NCBI GenBank assembly: GCA_030019025.1
Contig: JASEFR010000009.1
Coordinates: forward strand, 11,444 to 58,133
DNA length: 46,690 bases
Origin: a bacterium
GTDB taxonomy: Bacteria; Hydrothermota; Hydrothermia; UBA1063
Direction of reading: 5' to 3'
A model generated the notes under the pieces. It saw only the letters and a list, made by a program, of their open reading frames with translations, was not told the origin of the DNA and did no database searches. Position numbers and translations under genes: made by a program. Positions within the stretch are counted from its first letter, which is position 1; each line of letters opens with the position of its first letter. Positions 7,095 through 16,164 of this stretch are shown piece after piece.

Positions 7095-10000
7095 TCACTT
7101 TCCTCCCTCTATAATCTTCACCCATTCGTGGGATTTTATCTTTTCTATCCACTTATTGATTTCCTTATCCTCTCTCATTGATTCATAAACTTTCTTAATG
7201 GTTTTCAAATTCTCTTCTTCTAACCTTTCAAGTTCTTTTACTTCTTCTTCTGTCAATTTTCCTTCAAGTTGTTTTTTCCAGTAAAGTTCAGCCCAGCGAT
7301 CGTAGTTTATTTGTTTCAAGTGCTTTGAAACCGCTTGCAGGAGATATTCTTTTGGCTCTTTATACAATCCATCTTTTGCAAATTTTTCCTTGAAGTAGAG
7401 TTCGTAAACTAAGCAATCGGCAATCTGGCAATCAAAGTATTCAATCATCTCTTTAAGTTTTTGCCTTCTCTCTTCAGTGGCGTTGAGGAAGAGGAGATAA
7501 TCTGCAAAAATTTCGTATTTTTCTGTTTTTTCAGATAAGCGAATGGGGATTTTTTCAGTATATACTTTCTTGTATCTTGCAGTATTTTCCCCTAGATTAG
7601 TTCCACATAATCGTATTGCAATCCAAGACAACCTTGAATTAAGTAACACTAACAGTAGTTTTAAATTTGTCTTTTCTGAAGTTATTGTAAATGTTGTTGC
7701 CTCCCCATACATTTTTGATTGGTCTAGATAGAATGAAGGTTCTCTAACTATTTCCTGCCACACAATCTTTGGTTTTTCAAATTCTGAATAATAATCACAG
7801 GGTCTTAACTCCCACCAGTAGTCCCCTTGGTCATCTCTATTTACTAACCCTTTACCTCTGCCGGATTTTATGTCTTTAAACTTTTCAAAGTGAGAATATA
7901 TAGATGAGTACGCGTTCTTGAAAATTTCTTCAGCTTCTTCTAAATGTGCATTTCTCTTTATCAGTTTTCTAGTAAATCCTGCTGGGATTATAATCATCCA
8001 TTCATTATTCCATTCCACAAAATACCATCCAATATCTCTCCCTCTTAAAAGCGGTTTAATCAGCTCGGCACTCTTAGGATCTTCTTCAATTATCTTTTTC
8101 CTCGTTTCATCGTCTATAATAAATGCATCATTGAATCCTGTTTTGATTCCACAATAGATATTCACATCCAACTCTTTCAAAGGTTTTCCAACCTTTCCAA
8201 TCCATTTTTTAATTTCTTCCATTTCATCTCTTACGAAATCCCAGACATCATCGCTTAGGTTTGATTGTTTAACATAATATCCTCCTTGTTCAACAGCATC
8301 CCAGCTTTTTGGATGGTTATAGAAAATACGATTATCTTTTTCAGGCTCTTTCTTTTGGATTACATAAATGAGAGTGTCAACTGTCGCTCCAACGAAAACT
8401 CTGATACCGTTAAAGTCTATTACTTTTCTAATGGTAAAGTTCTCTCTCAGATACTTCCTAATCTTTGCTCCATACTTAGCTCTGAGCCATTTGTTGGTAA
8501 TGATAAAGGAATGATAGCCTTTGCCTCTTGTGGTTGAAAGGCTTCTTAAAATAAAAAACATAGAAAAGTCAAAAGTATTATCAAAAGGTTCGTAGATTCT
8601 TGAAAGAATTTCTTTATAGTTAACACCATCAACGATATGATTTATCCCTTCTTGTCTTACATACGGCGGATTTCCAATCACCACATCAAACCCACATCTA
8701 TCTAAAAACACCTCAGGAAACTCAAAAACCCAGTGGAAGGTTTGGATTTTCTTTAAATCTTCAAGTTTTATGTTATGTTCCTCTGCATACTTCTCATCTA
8801 ATTTCTCATTAAATAAATCTGTAATCTTTCTCAAGAGGTCATTGAGAGGCTGAGCGTATTGAGAGTTCAATGATGCAATTAAAATGGTTATGAGCTTTTC
8901 TTTTGTGCGTAAAACCTTTTCAAAGTCCTTCCAATCAATTTTCTTTTTTGCCAGTATTTCGTTAAGTTCTTCAACTTCCTTCACTATATTTCCATCAAGA
9001 TTAAGAGATTTTGCAGTTTTTTCAAGATATGGCTTTAGTTCAGCAACTACCTTTATCTCTTCTGTTATGTATTCGGCTTGCTTTTCCTCTACAAAGAAAT
9101 CAAGTTGAAGCTGTCCTTTTTGTTGCTCCTTGCCAAGCTCAACATAGCCTATAAGAGAATTTCCATCTCTCAAATTAAAATGGACATTGGGAAATCTTAT
9201 GAAAACTTCTTTTTCTTTGCCAGCCCTGAAATGCTTTGCCAAAGTTAAGAACAACCTTGCCTTTGCTACTTTCAAAGCAGAAGGATTTATATCCACACCA
9301 TAGATGTTCTTTGAAAGGATTATGAAGAATTTAACGAGAAGTTTAAATCTCTCTTCATCCGATAGCTCAAGTAAATTTATTTTTTTAATTTCGCCTTTCT
9401 CACCTGCTGTAATAATCTCTAAGCCCTTTTTCATATTCAATTCTATTGCTTTTTCCCTAATCTTCTCATATATGCTCACGAGAACATTTATCGCACTTTC
9501 AAGGAAGTGTCCTGAACCAACAGCAGGATCAAGGATTTTTATCTCTTTCAATTGCTCAAAAAGGCTGAGAAGAATTTCCTCATCATTACTCTCTATTACC
9601 TGATCAATTGATTCAAAGTTTTTATCAAATCTTTCATTAATTCTATCTACAAGATAGGGCTCAATGGTGTTTTTGCATATATAAGAAGTTATTTCTTCCG
9701 GCGTGTAATATGCACCGAGTTTTTTCTTTTCCATATATGCGATTAACTTCTCATAAATTGCGCCAAGAACAAATTCATCTATGTTGCCTTCTGTCCAATC
9801 TCTGCTTTCAAATAAATTGAGAAGAGGAACTTCCTGACTTACTTTCTTTGGTGGTGTGTTTATCAGAATGTCTGTCATTCCTTCTTCGTAGAAGCATTTA
9901 TCAGGAATTGATATAGATTTGCTGTGTTCACCATTCAAGAAGAGGGCTGGTCCTATAACAACTACTTTCCCAACAATTTTATCTTCATAATACTGGCTAT

Positions 10001-10682
10001 CCAGATTATTGCTTACTTTTTCAAAAAAATATGTGAGAAATTCATAATAGTTTTTGAATTCACCAAATAGTTTTTTTCGCTTAGACTCTTTAAATTCTTT
10101 AAATTTAGTGATGAAGTAGTTTTTATCGCTGTTGAAAAATCCTATTTCCTGCAAATACCAGAGGGTAAGCATCTGCATCATGAAATTATCAACAAACTCT
10201 TCCCTTCTCTCTTCCTCAGATATGCCTTTGATATTTTTAAGCAAATATTCTCTTGATTTTTTGAATAGAATATAGAATTCTTCAATTACATCGCTTCTAT
10301 CAAATAATTTGCTGAAACTCTCTTCTTTTGGATCACCCAGAGCTTCTTCGAGTTTGTTCAAAAATTTTTTGTTAATTTTCTTAAGAGTTTTTATTATGTG
10401 CTTATCCCTTCTGTAATCTTTGATGAGCAGATGATCATCATAAAGAATAATACCTATTCTTGGTGCATATCCGCTAACCGGCGGTCTATATCTGGTTTTT
10501 AAATAAGAAACCTCACTCTTGTCTTCCGTTTCAACAAATAGGAACCCTTCAAAGATATTCAGGTCTTCATCGCAAAATTCAGGAACAACATAAAGAGTAT
10601 ATTGTTTATCTGATATTTTAATGTTTTTTTGTTCGTATTTTTTAAGTTCTTTTTCTATTCTTTCTTTAACCTCAGACTTCAT
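7095..10682 (-). CDS. Large Eco57I-like N6-adenine DNA methyltransferase, partner of the PLD-helicase
   Basis: A 1195-residue protein with the AdoMet-binding motif ILDPAVGSGHFLES near residue 386 and the catalytic NPPYVRQEGI near residue 672. This is the order of gamma-type adenine methyltransferases such as Eco57I, PglX and type I HsdM. A TaqI-like specificity/target-recognition region follows (KPLLRGRDIGWY, TARYKKVYTEKIPI) with a coiled-coil C-terminus. Residues 1-330 are helical; I find no PD-(D/E)XK nuclease there, so it does not look like a self-contained type IIG enzyme. The cutting activity is more likely in the PLD-SNF2 protein encoded just upstream, which overlaps by 11 nt. Together they resemble the helicase-methylase logic of DISARM, BREX or type I systems. 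Function inferred. Confidence 0.85.
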   Translation of the reverse strand: MKSEVKERIEKELKKYEQKNIKISDKQYTLYVVPEFCDEDLNIFEGFLFVETEDKSEVSYLKTRYRPPVSGYAPRIGIILYDDHLLIKDYRRDKHIIKTLKKINKKFLNKLEEALGDPKEESFSKLFDRSDVIEEFYILFKKSREYLLKNIKGISEEERREEFVDNFMMQMLTLWYLQEIGFFNSDKNYFITKFKEFKESKRKKLFGEFKNYYEFLTYFFEKVSNNLDSQYYEDKIVGKVVVIGPALFLNGEHSKSISIPDKCFYEEGMTDILINTPPKKVSQEVPLLNLFESRDWTEGNIDEFVLGAIYEKLIAYMEKKKLGAYYTPEEITSYICKNTIEPYLVDRINERFDKNFESIDQVIESNDEEILLSLFEQLKEIKILDPAVGSGHFLESAINVLVSIYEKIREKAIELNMKKGLEIITAGEKGEIKKINLLELSDEERFKLLVKFFIILSKNIYGVDINPSALKVAKARLFLTLAKHFRAGKEKEVFIRFPNVHFNLRDGNSLIGYVELGKEQQKGQLQLDFFVEEKQAEYITEEIKVVAELKPYLEKTAKSLNLDGNIVKEVEELNEILAKKKIDWKDFEKVLRTKEKLITILIASLNSQYAQPLNDLLRKITDLFNEKLDEKYAEEHNIKLEDLKKIQTFHWVFEFPEVFLDRCGFDVVIGNPPYVRQEGINHIVDGVNYKEILSRIYEPFDNTFDFSMFFILRSLSTTRGKGYHSFIITNKWLRAKYGAKIRKYLRENFTIRKVIDFNGIRVFVGATVDTLIYVIQKKEPEKDNRIFYNHPKSWDAVEQGGYYVKQSNLSDDVWDFVRDEMEEIKKWIGKVGKPLKELDVNIYCGIKTGFNDAFIIDDETRKKIIEEDPKSAELIKPLLRGRDIGWYFVEWNNEWMIIIPAGFTRKLIKRNAHLEEAEEIFKNAYSSIYSHFEKFKDIKSGRGKGLVNRDDQGDYWWELRPCDYYSEFEKPKIVWQEIVREPSFYLDQSKMYGEATTFTITSEKTNLKLLLVLLNSRLSWIAIRLCGTNLGENTARYKKVYTEKIPIRLSEKTEKYEIFADYLLFLNATEERRQKLKEMIEYFDCQIADCLVYELYFKEKFAKDGLYKEPKEYLLQAVSKHLKQINYDRWAELYWKKQLEGKLTEEEVKELERLEEENLKTIKKVYESMREDKEINKWIEKIKSHEWVKIIEGGK

Positions 10683-13600
10683 AATACCACCCCACGTGCT
10701 TAACCCTGACCTTTAGAGATTCTATATCTGTGATCCCCTTCTCTCTAAAAAATTCATATAAAATTTCAATAACGCCCTTGAAATCTTTGATGATCACATT
10801 GTCTTTGTTTAAATCTATAATGTTCCTCTCTGTAAGCAAGTGTTTCATTTCTCTTGAATAAGAATAATGTGGTATGGTCTGAAGCGCAGTCATAACAACC
10901 TTAAATTTGTTTTCAATTCCCTCGGCTTTTTTCCTTTCTACAAGCAAAGCATTGAATAGGTTGAAAAGGAATCCCTTTTGCTCCTGTTTATAACCTTCTT
11001 TAAGCTCTTCCACGATTATCTCTGTCTTTTCTTTCATCCTCTTTAAATTCTCAATAGCATTTTCAATCTTCTGGGGCGCTTTTTCTCTCTTTTTAATCAA
11101 GTTAAGAAGGGAAAGAGGAGTCTCTTCGCGTATTTCTTCATCTTCTGATGTTGTGAGTATCTTTTTCATAATCTTGTACTTTCCGCGGTAGAATTCATAG
11201 ACACTCACGATCTTATCTTCACCGTCTATGAATGAATAATAAGGTCCATCTCCCATATTCATAACTTCTTTGAAATCCTCTGCTGTATAGTCAAGTTCAT
11301 ATTGAATTAAATTCAAAAGCTTATATTCATCCAGTTGTTCCTTCGGTATCCCTTCGGGGATAAACTGCTTGAAATCCTCCGAGACTCCATATTGTTCTAA
11401 ATCAGTCATGGAAAGCTTTGATATATCTTTGATTTTCTCGCCAAAGGTCTCTATGCTTATCTCTTCCTCTGGAGACAGTATTTTTACATCCTTACCCACT
11501 ATTAGAGTTATATCGTGTATTTTTTCCTTGAGCTTTTTAAGAATACCGACTATAACCTCTATTTCATAAGATGGAATGTAATTGATCACATAAACATCCT
11601 TTTCGTTGCCTATTCTGTTTACTCTTCCCACCCTCTGAATGATAATCATTGGATTCCATGGTAAGTCATAGTTTATGACCGCATCCGCATCTTGAAGATT
11701 TACTCCTTCGCTCAATGCATCAGTTGATATTAGAATCTCAATCTCTCCGAATTTTCTTACCTCCTCAAAACCATTATTTGATGAAGGAGCAAAGCGCTTT
11801 ATGTAGTTCATCTTTGCTGGGGTTTCTGTATCTCCTGTTACAAGGGCTATTTTGATTCTATCCTTTTCGTCCTTAAGCCATGGATGTAAGTCAGTTTCCT
11901 TACTTATCCACTCATTAAGATTATGATAGAGATAGTAGGCAGTATCTCTATACTGCGTGAAAATTACTATTTTTTTTCGATTCAATGATGGAATACCTTT
12001 ATTCTTTAATTCTTCTGACATATAGGAAGGATTTCCAATTATCTGCTTCAGAGATTCGAGTTTTGGATCCTGTGAATACACATATATTGGCAGGTCAACA
12101 ATATCTTCCTTCTCCCTTGGAATTTTGCCGATTTCCTTAAACTTTCCGTTCTCTATTTTTTTCAATTTGTCCAGTTCTGAAAATATGTTAGCCATAAATT
12201 TCAAATCCTTCTCTAAATTCTCAAGAACCTTCTTTAGTCCGAGTTTGAGCAGCTCAATGACGGGATACTGTTTTCTCTCATCTTTCAACTCCTCTGCATA
12301 TTCAAGGAGAATCTCCACCACTCTGTCAAACCATGTTTCTTCATTCTCTTCCTCTATATTGTATTCCTCCTCAATTTCCTCGAGCTCTTTTTCTATTTTC
12401 GCTTTCTTAACTGCGCTTATGATTAGATTCTTAAGAGAGTCTTCATTCAGGATTTTATCCATTTCTGCCTTGAATATTTCATAAAAGATTCTCTCTTTCT
12501 CATATATTCTCCTAAGAGTGGCCTCAAAGGGATATATTCCGCTTTCAAGCCTTTTACCAAGCAGAAGTTTAAACAGATCAGCTACCTCTATTAGCCTTTT
12601 TACAGGCTTTTCTTCATCAATGTTTTCTTCCTCAAAAACAACAAACCTTGTACCGTAGAGTTTTGTATGTTCAAACAAAATTCTATCAATATTGTCGCTT
12701 ATCGCTTTTATAAGAGATCTATATTCTTTTGTGTAAAATGGAGAATAATCAAGGCTGTGCGGCTTTGGATCTTTAAAAATAAGAGGTTTCCCGTTGACCT
12801 TGAGATCTGTGAACTGTTTCATAATGTATTTTCTTGTTCTAAGGACCATTATCTCGTTGAGGATCTTCTGCTTGATTTCTGTTGCAATCTTCTTTAGTTC
12901 CTTCCTGATATCATTGTCACCCCTTTTTTGTAACTCTTTTTTTAAATCTGTGTATTTTTTTATTAGCTCAACAATTGGGATGCCTTTGATTCTGAAAGGT
13001 GCAAAAGTATCATCTACAAAGAGTCTTATAAGATTGAAAATATCATTAATTGAATTGTTAAGAGGGGTTGCAGTAAGGAGAAGAAACTTATTTGGAAAAC
13101 CGTCCTCTTTTTTTTGTAACTTTCTAACATTTTCCCATCTTTTCGTATTCTTGTTTCTATACTTGTGAGCTTCATCTATCACAAAAAGATCGTACTCCTC
13201 TGCAATTTTCTTTAATTCAGCTTCTTTTAAGTTCTGAAAAATACCCAAGGAGAGAAAAGATATTTTTCCGAGAAGTTTCTTCCCAGATGAATCGTATATT
13301 TCGTAAACCCTGTGATTATATTCATCCTTCACAAGTTTATTAACATTGTCGCTTAAGAAAAGTTTGATTAGCAACTCTTCCCATTGAGATATTATTGATG
13401 GTGGAAGAATAAGCATCACACCAGAGGTTTTACCATTTGGCACCCATGTTGGGTGCTTTCCATTTAAAAACTCTTCTATTATAGCAGAAGCCATGAAACT
13501 TTTCCCAAGTCCTACCGAATCAGCTAAAATTACACCGTTGTAAAAATTGATCTTATCAACAGCATTTACCACACCTACAAGCTGAAATTCCATAAGAATG

Positions 13601-14349
13601 TCTTTTTTGAGGAGATTCAGTACTCTTCCTTCAAACCATCTACATACCAGATATTTGAAAAGTGTTACTGGGTCTACTAATTTTCCTATCTTGGGATAAG
13701 AGCTTTCGGGAAGTACTCCAGATACATCTATGATTTTCAACAGATCTTCTCTGAATTCTATTGACTCGTTCCATAATTGATCAAACCATTGATTTAGATA
13801 GAGAACATCTTCGCGCGAAGTGAGTAATACATTAAGCTCTTTGTTTTTAGTAAGACCTTCTGCTGTAAAGTTAGAAGAACCCACAACAGCTAATCCTGGA
13901 GAACCATACTTTTCTTCTGGTTGGGTTAAAAATAAATAAAGCTTGGCGTGCAATCTTGATTTATCAAAGAGTTTCACGTCTATTAAGTTATTGGCAATAA
14001 AATCCCTTAAAGCCTTCAATTGTCTTACTTGTGCCTCTGTAAACTCCGCTTTCTGTAAGTCTTCTATCATTCTTTGTTTAAATATCTCTCTAAGGTTGTA
14101 CCCCTCTACCAGTTCTTCTTTTGTTGGATATGTAGTTTCATTTCCCATCACAATTCTAAGAAATGGGTTCTTTTCATAATTTTCTGGAAAGTCATCTTTA
14201 ACAAGAGAAAATCCGCTCAGGAAGAAATATCCTATTGCAAATTTAGCCTCTCTTGATTTCTTTAATTGATCTTTCAATACTCTGATTAACTCTCTATTTG
14301 GAGAGTTATCTATTATATTTGGTGCAATTTTATCATTCATGTTTTCCAC
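10672..14349 (-). CDS. PLD-nuclease/SNF2-type helicase fusion, probable antiviral translocase
   Basis: A 1225-residue protein. The N-terminus is a phospholipase-D-like nuclease domain: HAKLYLF near residue 135 followed by GSSNFTAEGL near residue 158, one HKD motif as in Nuc/BfiI-type dimers. A superfamily 2 SNF2-like motor follows: ADSVGLGKSFMAS (Walker A) near residue 280, FVIDEAHKYRN (DEAH box) near 393, LLTATPLNNS near 430. The C-terminal lobe has STDALSEGVNLQDAD and QRVGRVNRIGNE near residues 880-910. Acidic, coiled segments (around residues 620-660) interrupt the motor. It is the first gene of a two-gene cassette with the adenine methyltransferase. Similar PLD plus helicase plus methylase combinations occur in defence islands; I infer a restriction-like system acting on unmodified DNA. 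Whether this exact pair has a name is unknown to me. Confidence 0.85.
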   Translation of the reverse strand: MENMNDKIAPNIIDNSPNRELIRVLKDQLKKSREAKFAIGYFFLSGFSLVKDDFPENYEKNPFLRIVMGNETTYPTKEELVEGYNLREIFKQRMIEDLQKAEFTEAQVRQLKALRDFIANNLIDVKLFDKSRLHAKLYLFLTQPEEKYGSPGLAVVGSSNFTAEGLTKNKELNVLLTSREDVLYLNQWFDQLWNESIEFREDLLKIIDVSGVLPESSYPKIGKLVDPVTLFKYLVCRWFEGRVLNLLKKDILMEFQLVGVVNAVDKINFYNGVILADSVGLGKSFMASAIIEEFLNGKHPTWVPNGKTSGVMLILPPSIISQWEELLIKLFLSDNVNKLVKDEYNHRVYEIYDSSGKKLLGKISFLSLGIFQNLKEAELKKIAEEYDLFVIDEAHKYRNKNTKRWENVRKLQKKEDGFPNKFLLLTATPLNNSINDIFNLIRLFVDDTFAPFRIKGIPIVELIKKYTDLKKELQKRGDNDIRKELKKIATEIKQKILNEIMVLRTRKYIMKQFTDLKVNGKPLIFKDPKPHSLDYSPFYTKEYRSLIKAISDNIDRILFEHTKLYGTRFVVFEEENIDEEKPVKRLIEVADLFKLLLGKRLESGIYPFEATLRRIYEKERIFYEIFKAEMDKILNEDSLKNLIISAVKKAKIEKELEEIEEEYNIEEENEETWFDRVVEILLEYAEELKDERKQYPVIELLKLGLKKVLENLEKDLKFMANIFSELDKLKKIENGKFKEIGKIPREKEDIVDLPIYVYSQDPKLESLKQIIGNPSYMSEELKNKGIPSLNRKKIVIFTQYRDTAYYLYHNLNEWISKETDLHPWLKDEKDRIKIALVTGDTETPAKMNYIKRFAPSSNNGFEEVRKFGEIEILISTDALSEGVNLQDADAVINYDLPWNPMIIIQRVGRVNRIGNEKDVYVINYIPSYEIEVIVGILKKLKEKIHDITLIVGKDVKILSPEEEISIETFGEKIKDISKLSMTDLEQYGVSEDFKQFIPEGIPKEQLDEYKLLNLIQYELDYTAEDFKEVMNMGDGPYYSFIDGEDKIVSVYEFYRGKYKIMKKILTTSEDEEIREETPLSLLNLIKKREKAPQKIENAIENLKRMKEKTEIIVEELKEGYKQEQKGFLFNLFNALLVERKKAEGIENKFKVVMTALQTIPHYSYSREMKHLLTERNIIDLNKDNVIIKDFKGVIEILYEFFREKGITDIESLKVRVKHVGWYYEV

Positions 14350-14378
14350 TTCCTTTCAATAGCGAGGCTCGGGATTTC

Positions 14379-14472
14379 GCCCAACGTTCCGGGGATGTGT
14401 GAAGTTTGCGGAGCATTAGCGGAGCAAATTTGGGCGTAGCCGAAGGCAGAGCCACATATCCTCCTGTTAAGT
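14379..14472 (-). repeat. attC-like recombination site, class A (site 6)
   Basis: GCCCAACG (14379-14386) and GTTAAGT (14466-14472) bound the site. Inside are GAAGTTTGCGG paired with GCAAATTTGGGCG and a GTAGCCGAAGGCAGAGCC hairpin. It is nearly identical in its core to site 1. A distal module with two hairpins (AGCCGTAGGCT; GGCAACGAAGTTGCC) extends to CAACGTTC at 14538. Together these fill the interval between the 57-aa gene and the PLD-helicase start. Confidence 0.72.
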
Positions 14473-14547
14473 GACCGAAGCCGTAGGCTGAGGCAAGGCA
14501 ACGAAGTTGCCGCAGAGTGCCCGCCGTCGCCAACGTTCTTGGTCATT

Positions 14548-14721
14548 TTAAGCCCCCGAGACATATTTAAAATCAATAAGTGTTTCTATAACTTGTTTGT
14601 CATCTACTTTTCCTTCAGTTAGGAGTTTTTGGCATATTTCTTTCCGTGTGTTATTTATTGCATCTATAACTTGTGGATTGCTAATTAACCAAACTTTATG
14701 ATCAAAAATCCTATCAAGCAT
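14548..14721 (-). CDS. 57-residue protein of unknown function, single-gene cassette
   Basis: ATG at 14721 has AAGGTGG 5 nt upstream; the frame ends TAA at 14548. The product begins MLDRIFDHKVWLISNP and looks like a small helical, charged, soluble protein. No signal peptide, membrane segment or recognisable motif. It sits alone between attC-like sites 6 and 7, so it is a typical short cassette gene. The longer frames overlapping it on either side run through the hairpin sites and are not credible. It could be an antitoxin-like or regulatory protein; nothing in the sequence decides this. Confidence 0.55.
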   Translation of the reverse strand: MLDRIFDHKVWLISNPQVIDAINNTRKEICQKLLTEGKVDDKQVIETLIDFKYVSGA

Positions 14722-14756
14722 TTTTCCACCTTCTTGGGTTATCGGCTATGATTTCA

Positions 14757-14835
14757 CTTAACGTTTTGCGGATAAAAGAGATTGTCGAAGGCAATTTGGG
14801 GAAATCTTTGATTTCCATTTTATCCGCTGTTATAT
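14757..14835 (-). repeat. attC-like recombination site, class A (site 7)
   Basis: CTTAACG (14757-14763) and GTTATAT (14829-14835) bound the site. TTGCGGATAAAAG pairs with TTTTATCCGC, an 11-bp outer stem. Inside are ATTGTCGAAGGCAATTTGGGG and a second hairpin GGAAATC TTT GATTTCC. A distal module with GGTGCGAAGCACC follows to about 14880. Confidence 0.78.
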
Positions 14836-14937
14836 GACCCGAAGGCAAGGTGCGAAGCACCACAGAGTCGTGAACGTAGGGCGACACTAATACAAGCATT
14901 TTCTTCCTCAATTCATATTTTATTTGCTTAAGATCCT

Positions 14938-15495
14938 CTACACTTTTCTCTTTGTGAATAAGAAAACCCTTTCTTGTTGACCCAAATAAATAAATCCGTT
15001 TCTTTCTACTGCCGTAACCAACTTTTTCTCTGATAGCCAAGGAGTTTTTTCAATAGAAAGTATACCTTCAGGTTTTAAAACACGATACAGCTCAGAAAGA
15101 ATATTCTCCAGACCTCCAGTATGATGAACAAAACCAAAAAGAAATGTAACATCAATACTTTCATCCGGAAGTCCGGTCTTGGTTACATCAGCAAGAATAG
15201 TTTTTACATTCTCTATCCCTCCTTTTTTTAACTTCTCTTGGACTCTTTTTATGGATAGAGGATGATTGTCCAATGCATAAATAACTCCTTTTTCATCTAC
15301 TATTTTTGCAGCCGGAATTGTAAAAAAGCCAGGGCCACACCCTACTTCCAGAACTTTTTGTCCAGGTTTAAGCCCAGCAGCTTTTAAAAGTTTATAAGGA
15401 TTTCTAAAAACCCACTGAAGCGGATTATCATGTATTAAGGACATCACCTTAAAAGCGAAACCAGGCGTTCTTTTCGACTTTGCCATACCTCTCAT
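14938..15495 (-). CDS. Class I SAM-dependent methyltransferase, UbiE-like
   Basis: A 185-residue Rossmann-fold methyltransferase. AdoMet motif I VLEVGCGPGFFTIPAA lies near residue 50, the acidic ribose-binding YALDNH near residue 73, and the post-catalytic LYRVLKPEGILSIEKTP near residue 138, as in the UbiE/Coq5 and ArsM group. The N-terminal FKVMSLIHDNPLQW has the small-molecule methyltransferase flavour, but the substrate is unknown. The start follows the frame-corrected stop of the upstream paralogue by 3 nt, so both form one transcript. A second ATG at 15486 is also possible. It is the second gene of the cassette ending at attC-like site 7. Confidence 0.85.
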   Translation of the reverse strand: MRGMAKSKRTPGFAFKVMSLIHDNPLQWVFRNPYKLLKAAGLKPGQKVLEVGCGPGFFTIPAAKIVDEKGVIYALDNHPLSIKRVQEKLKKGGIENVKTILADVTKTGLPDESIDVTFLFGFVHHTGGLENILSELYRVLKPEGILSIEKTPWLSEKKLVTAVERNGFIYLGQQERVFLFTKRKV

Positions 15496-15498
15496 CCT

Positions 15499-16102
15499 CT
15501 ACTTAGTCTCTTTAAAAAATGTGATTGCATAATGATATTCTCCTATCTCAGCAACTTTTTTTCTTTTTAAATCCATACTTGCTGATAATCTCCTCAACTT
15601 CTTCAGGCGCCAATCTAATAGATTTTGAAGGTCCCGGCGGACCATCAATTTTTTTAAAATCAATTATAGCAAGGCTCCCATTAGGTTTCAGCACTCTATA
15701 CATTTCTTTTAGTGCGCTTTCAACCTTCTTGTTTACATTAAGTCCATGTAGGATGTTTGCCATTAAAACCACATCTATACTTTCATCATCTATGGGCAGC
15801 TTTTTAGTTATATCCCCAGTGAATGCTTCAATGTTCTTGATATTGTGTTTCTTGATATTTTCTTTAAGAATCTTTATTGACTCTTTAGAAATATCAACTG
15901 CATATACTTTTCCGCTAACTCCAACAATCTCTGAGGCAGGAATAGAAAAACGTCCCTCCCCACATCCAGCGTCTAAAAGGGTGTCGCCCGTTTTGAGCCC
16001 AATTTCTCTAAGAGCCTTTTCGAAGTCGAAAAGGCTGCCAAAATGGCCCCTAAAACGGCCAGAGTCAAAGTAACGATGCTTTCTTTCAAATTCATTGCTC
16101 AT
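15499..16102 (-). CDS. Class I SAM-dependent methyltransferase, UbiE-like, frameshifted at an A7 run
   Basis: The frame from 16102 carries TLLDAGCGEGRFSIPASE near residue 40, VYAVDIS near 68 and YRVLKPNGSLAIIDF near 140, a clear UbiE-like fold. It stops at 15548 after KKKKSC. A run of seven A residues (T run at 15556-15562 on the plus strand) lies just before. Dropping one A continues the frame as VAEIGEYHYAITFFKETK to a TAG at 15499-15501, giving about 200 residues and a C-terminal strand typical of the family (YHYAI). So the gene is frameshifted, slippage-dependent or miscalled in the homopolymer. With the extension, the stop lies 3 nt before the next gene. It is a paralogue of the downstream methyltransferase. 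Confidence 0.8.
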
Positions 16103-16164
16103 TTTGTTACCTTCTGTTATTTATTATACACCTTCCCAATAGTCGCCCATAGTTCACGATTTCA

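Noticed and set aside
7095-10682. Calling the large methyltransferase a type IIG restriction enzyme
   Set aside because: No PD-(D/E)XK motif was found in its N-terminal 330 residues; the adjacent PLD-helicase is a better candidate for the nuclease.
14333-14576. Two overlapping minus-strand frames (66 and 79 codons) across attC-like site 6
   Set aside because: They are readings of the GC-rich hairpin site; their residues (repeated Leu/Arg/Ser) mirror the repeat, not a protein family.
14714-15040. A 108-codon minus-strand frame spanning attC-like site 7
   Set aside because: It runs through the hairpin site and its distal module and overlaps the true methyltransferase gene in another frame; no ribosome-binding site or family similarity.
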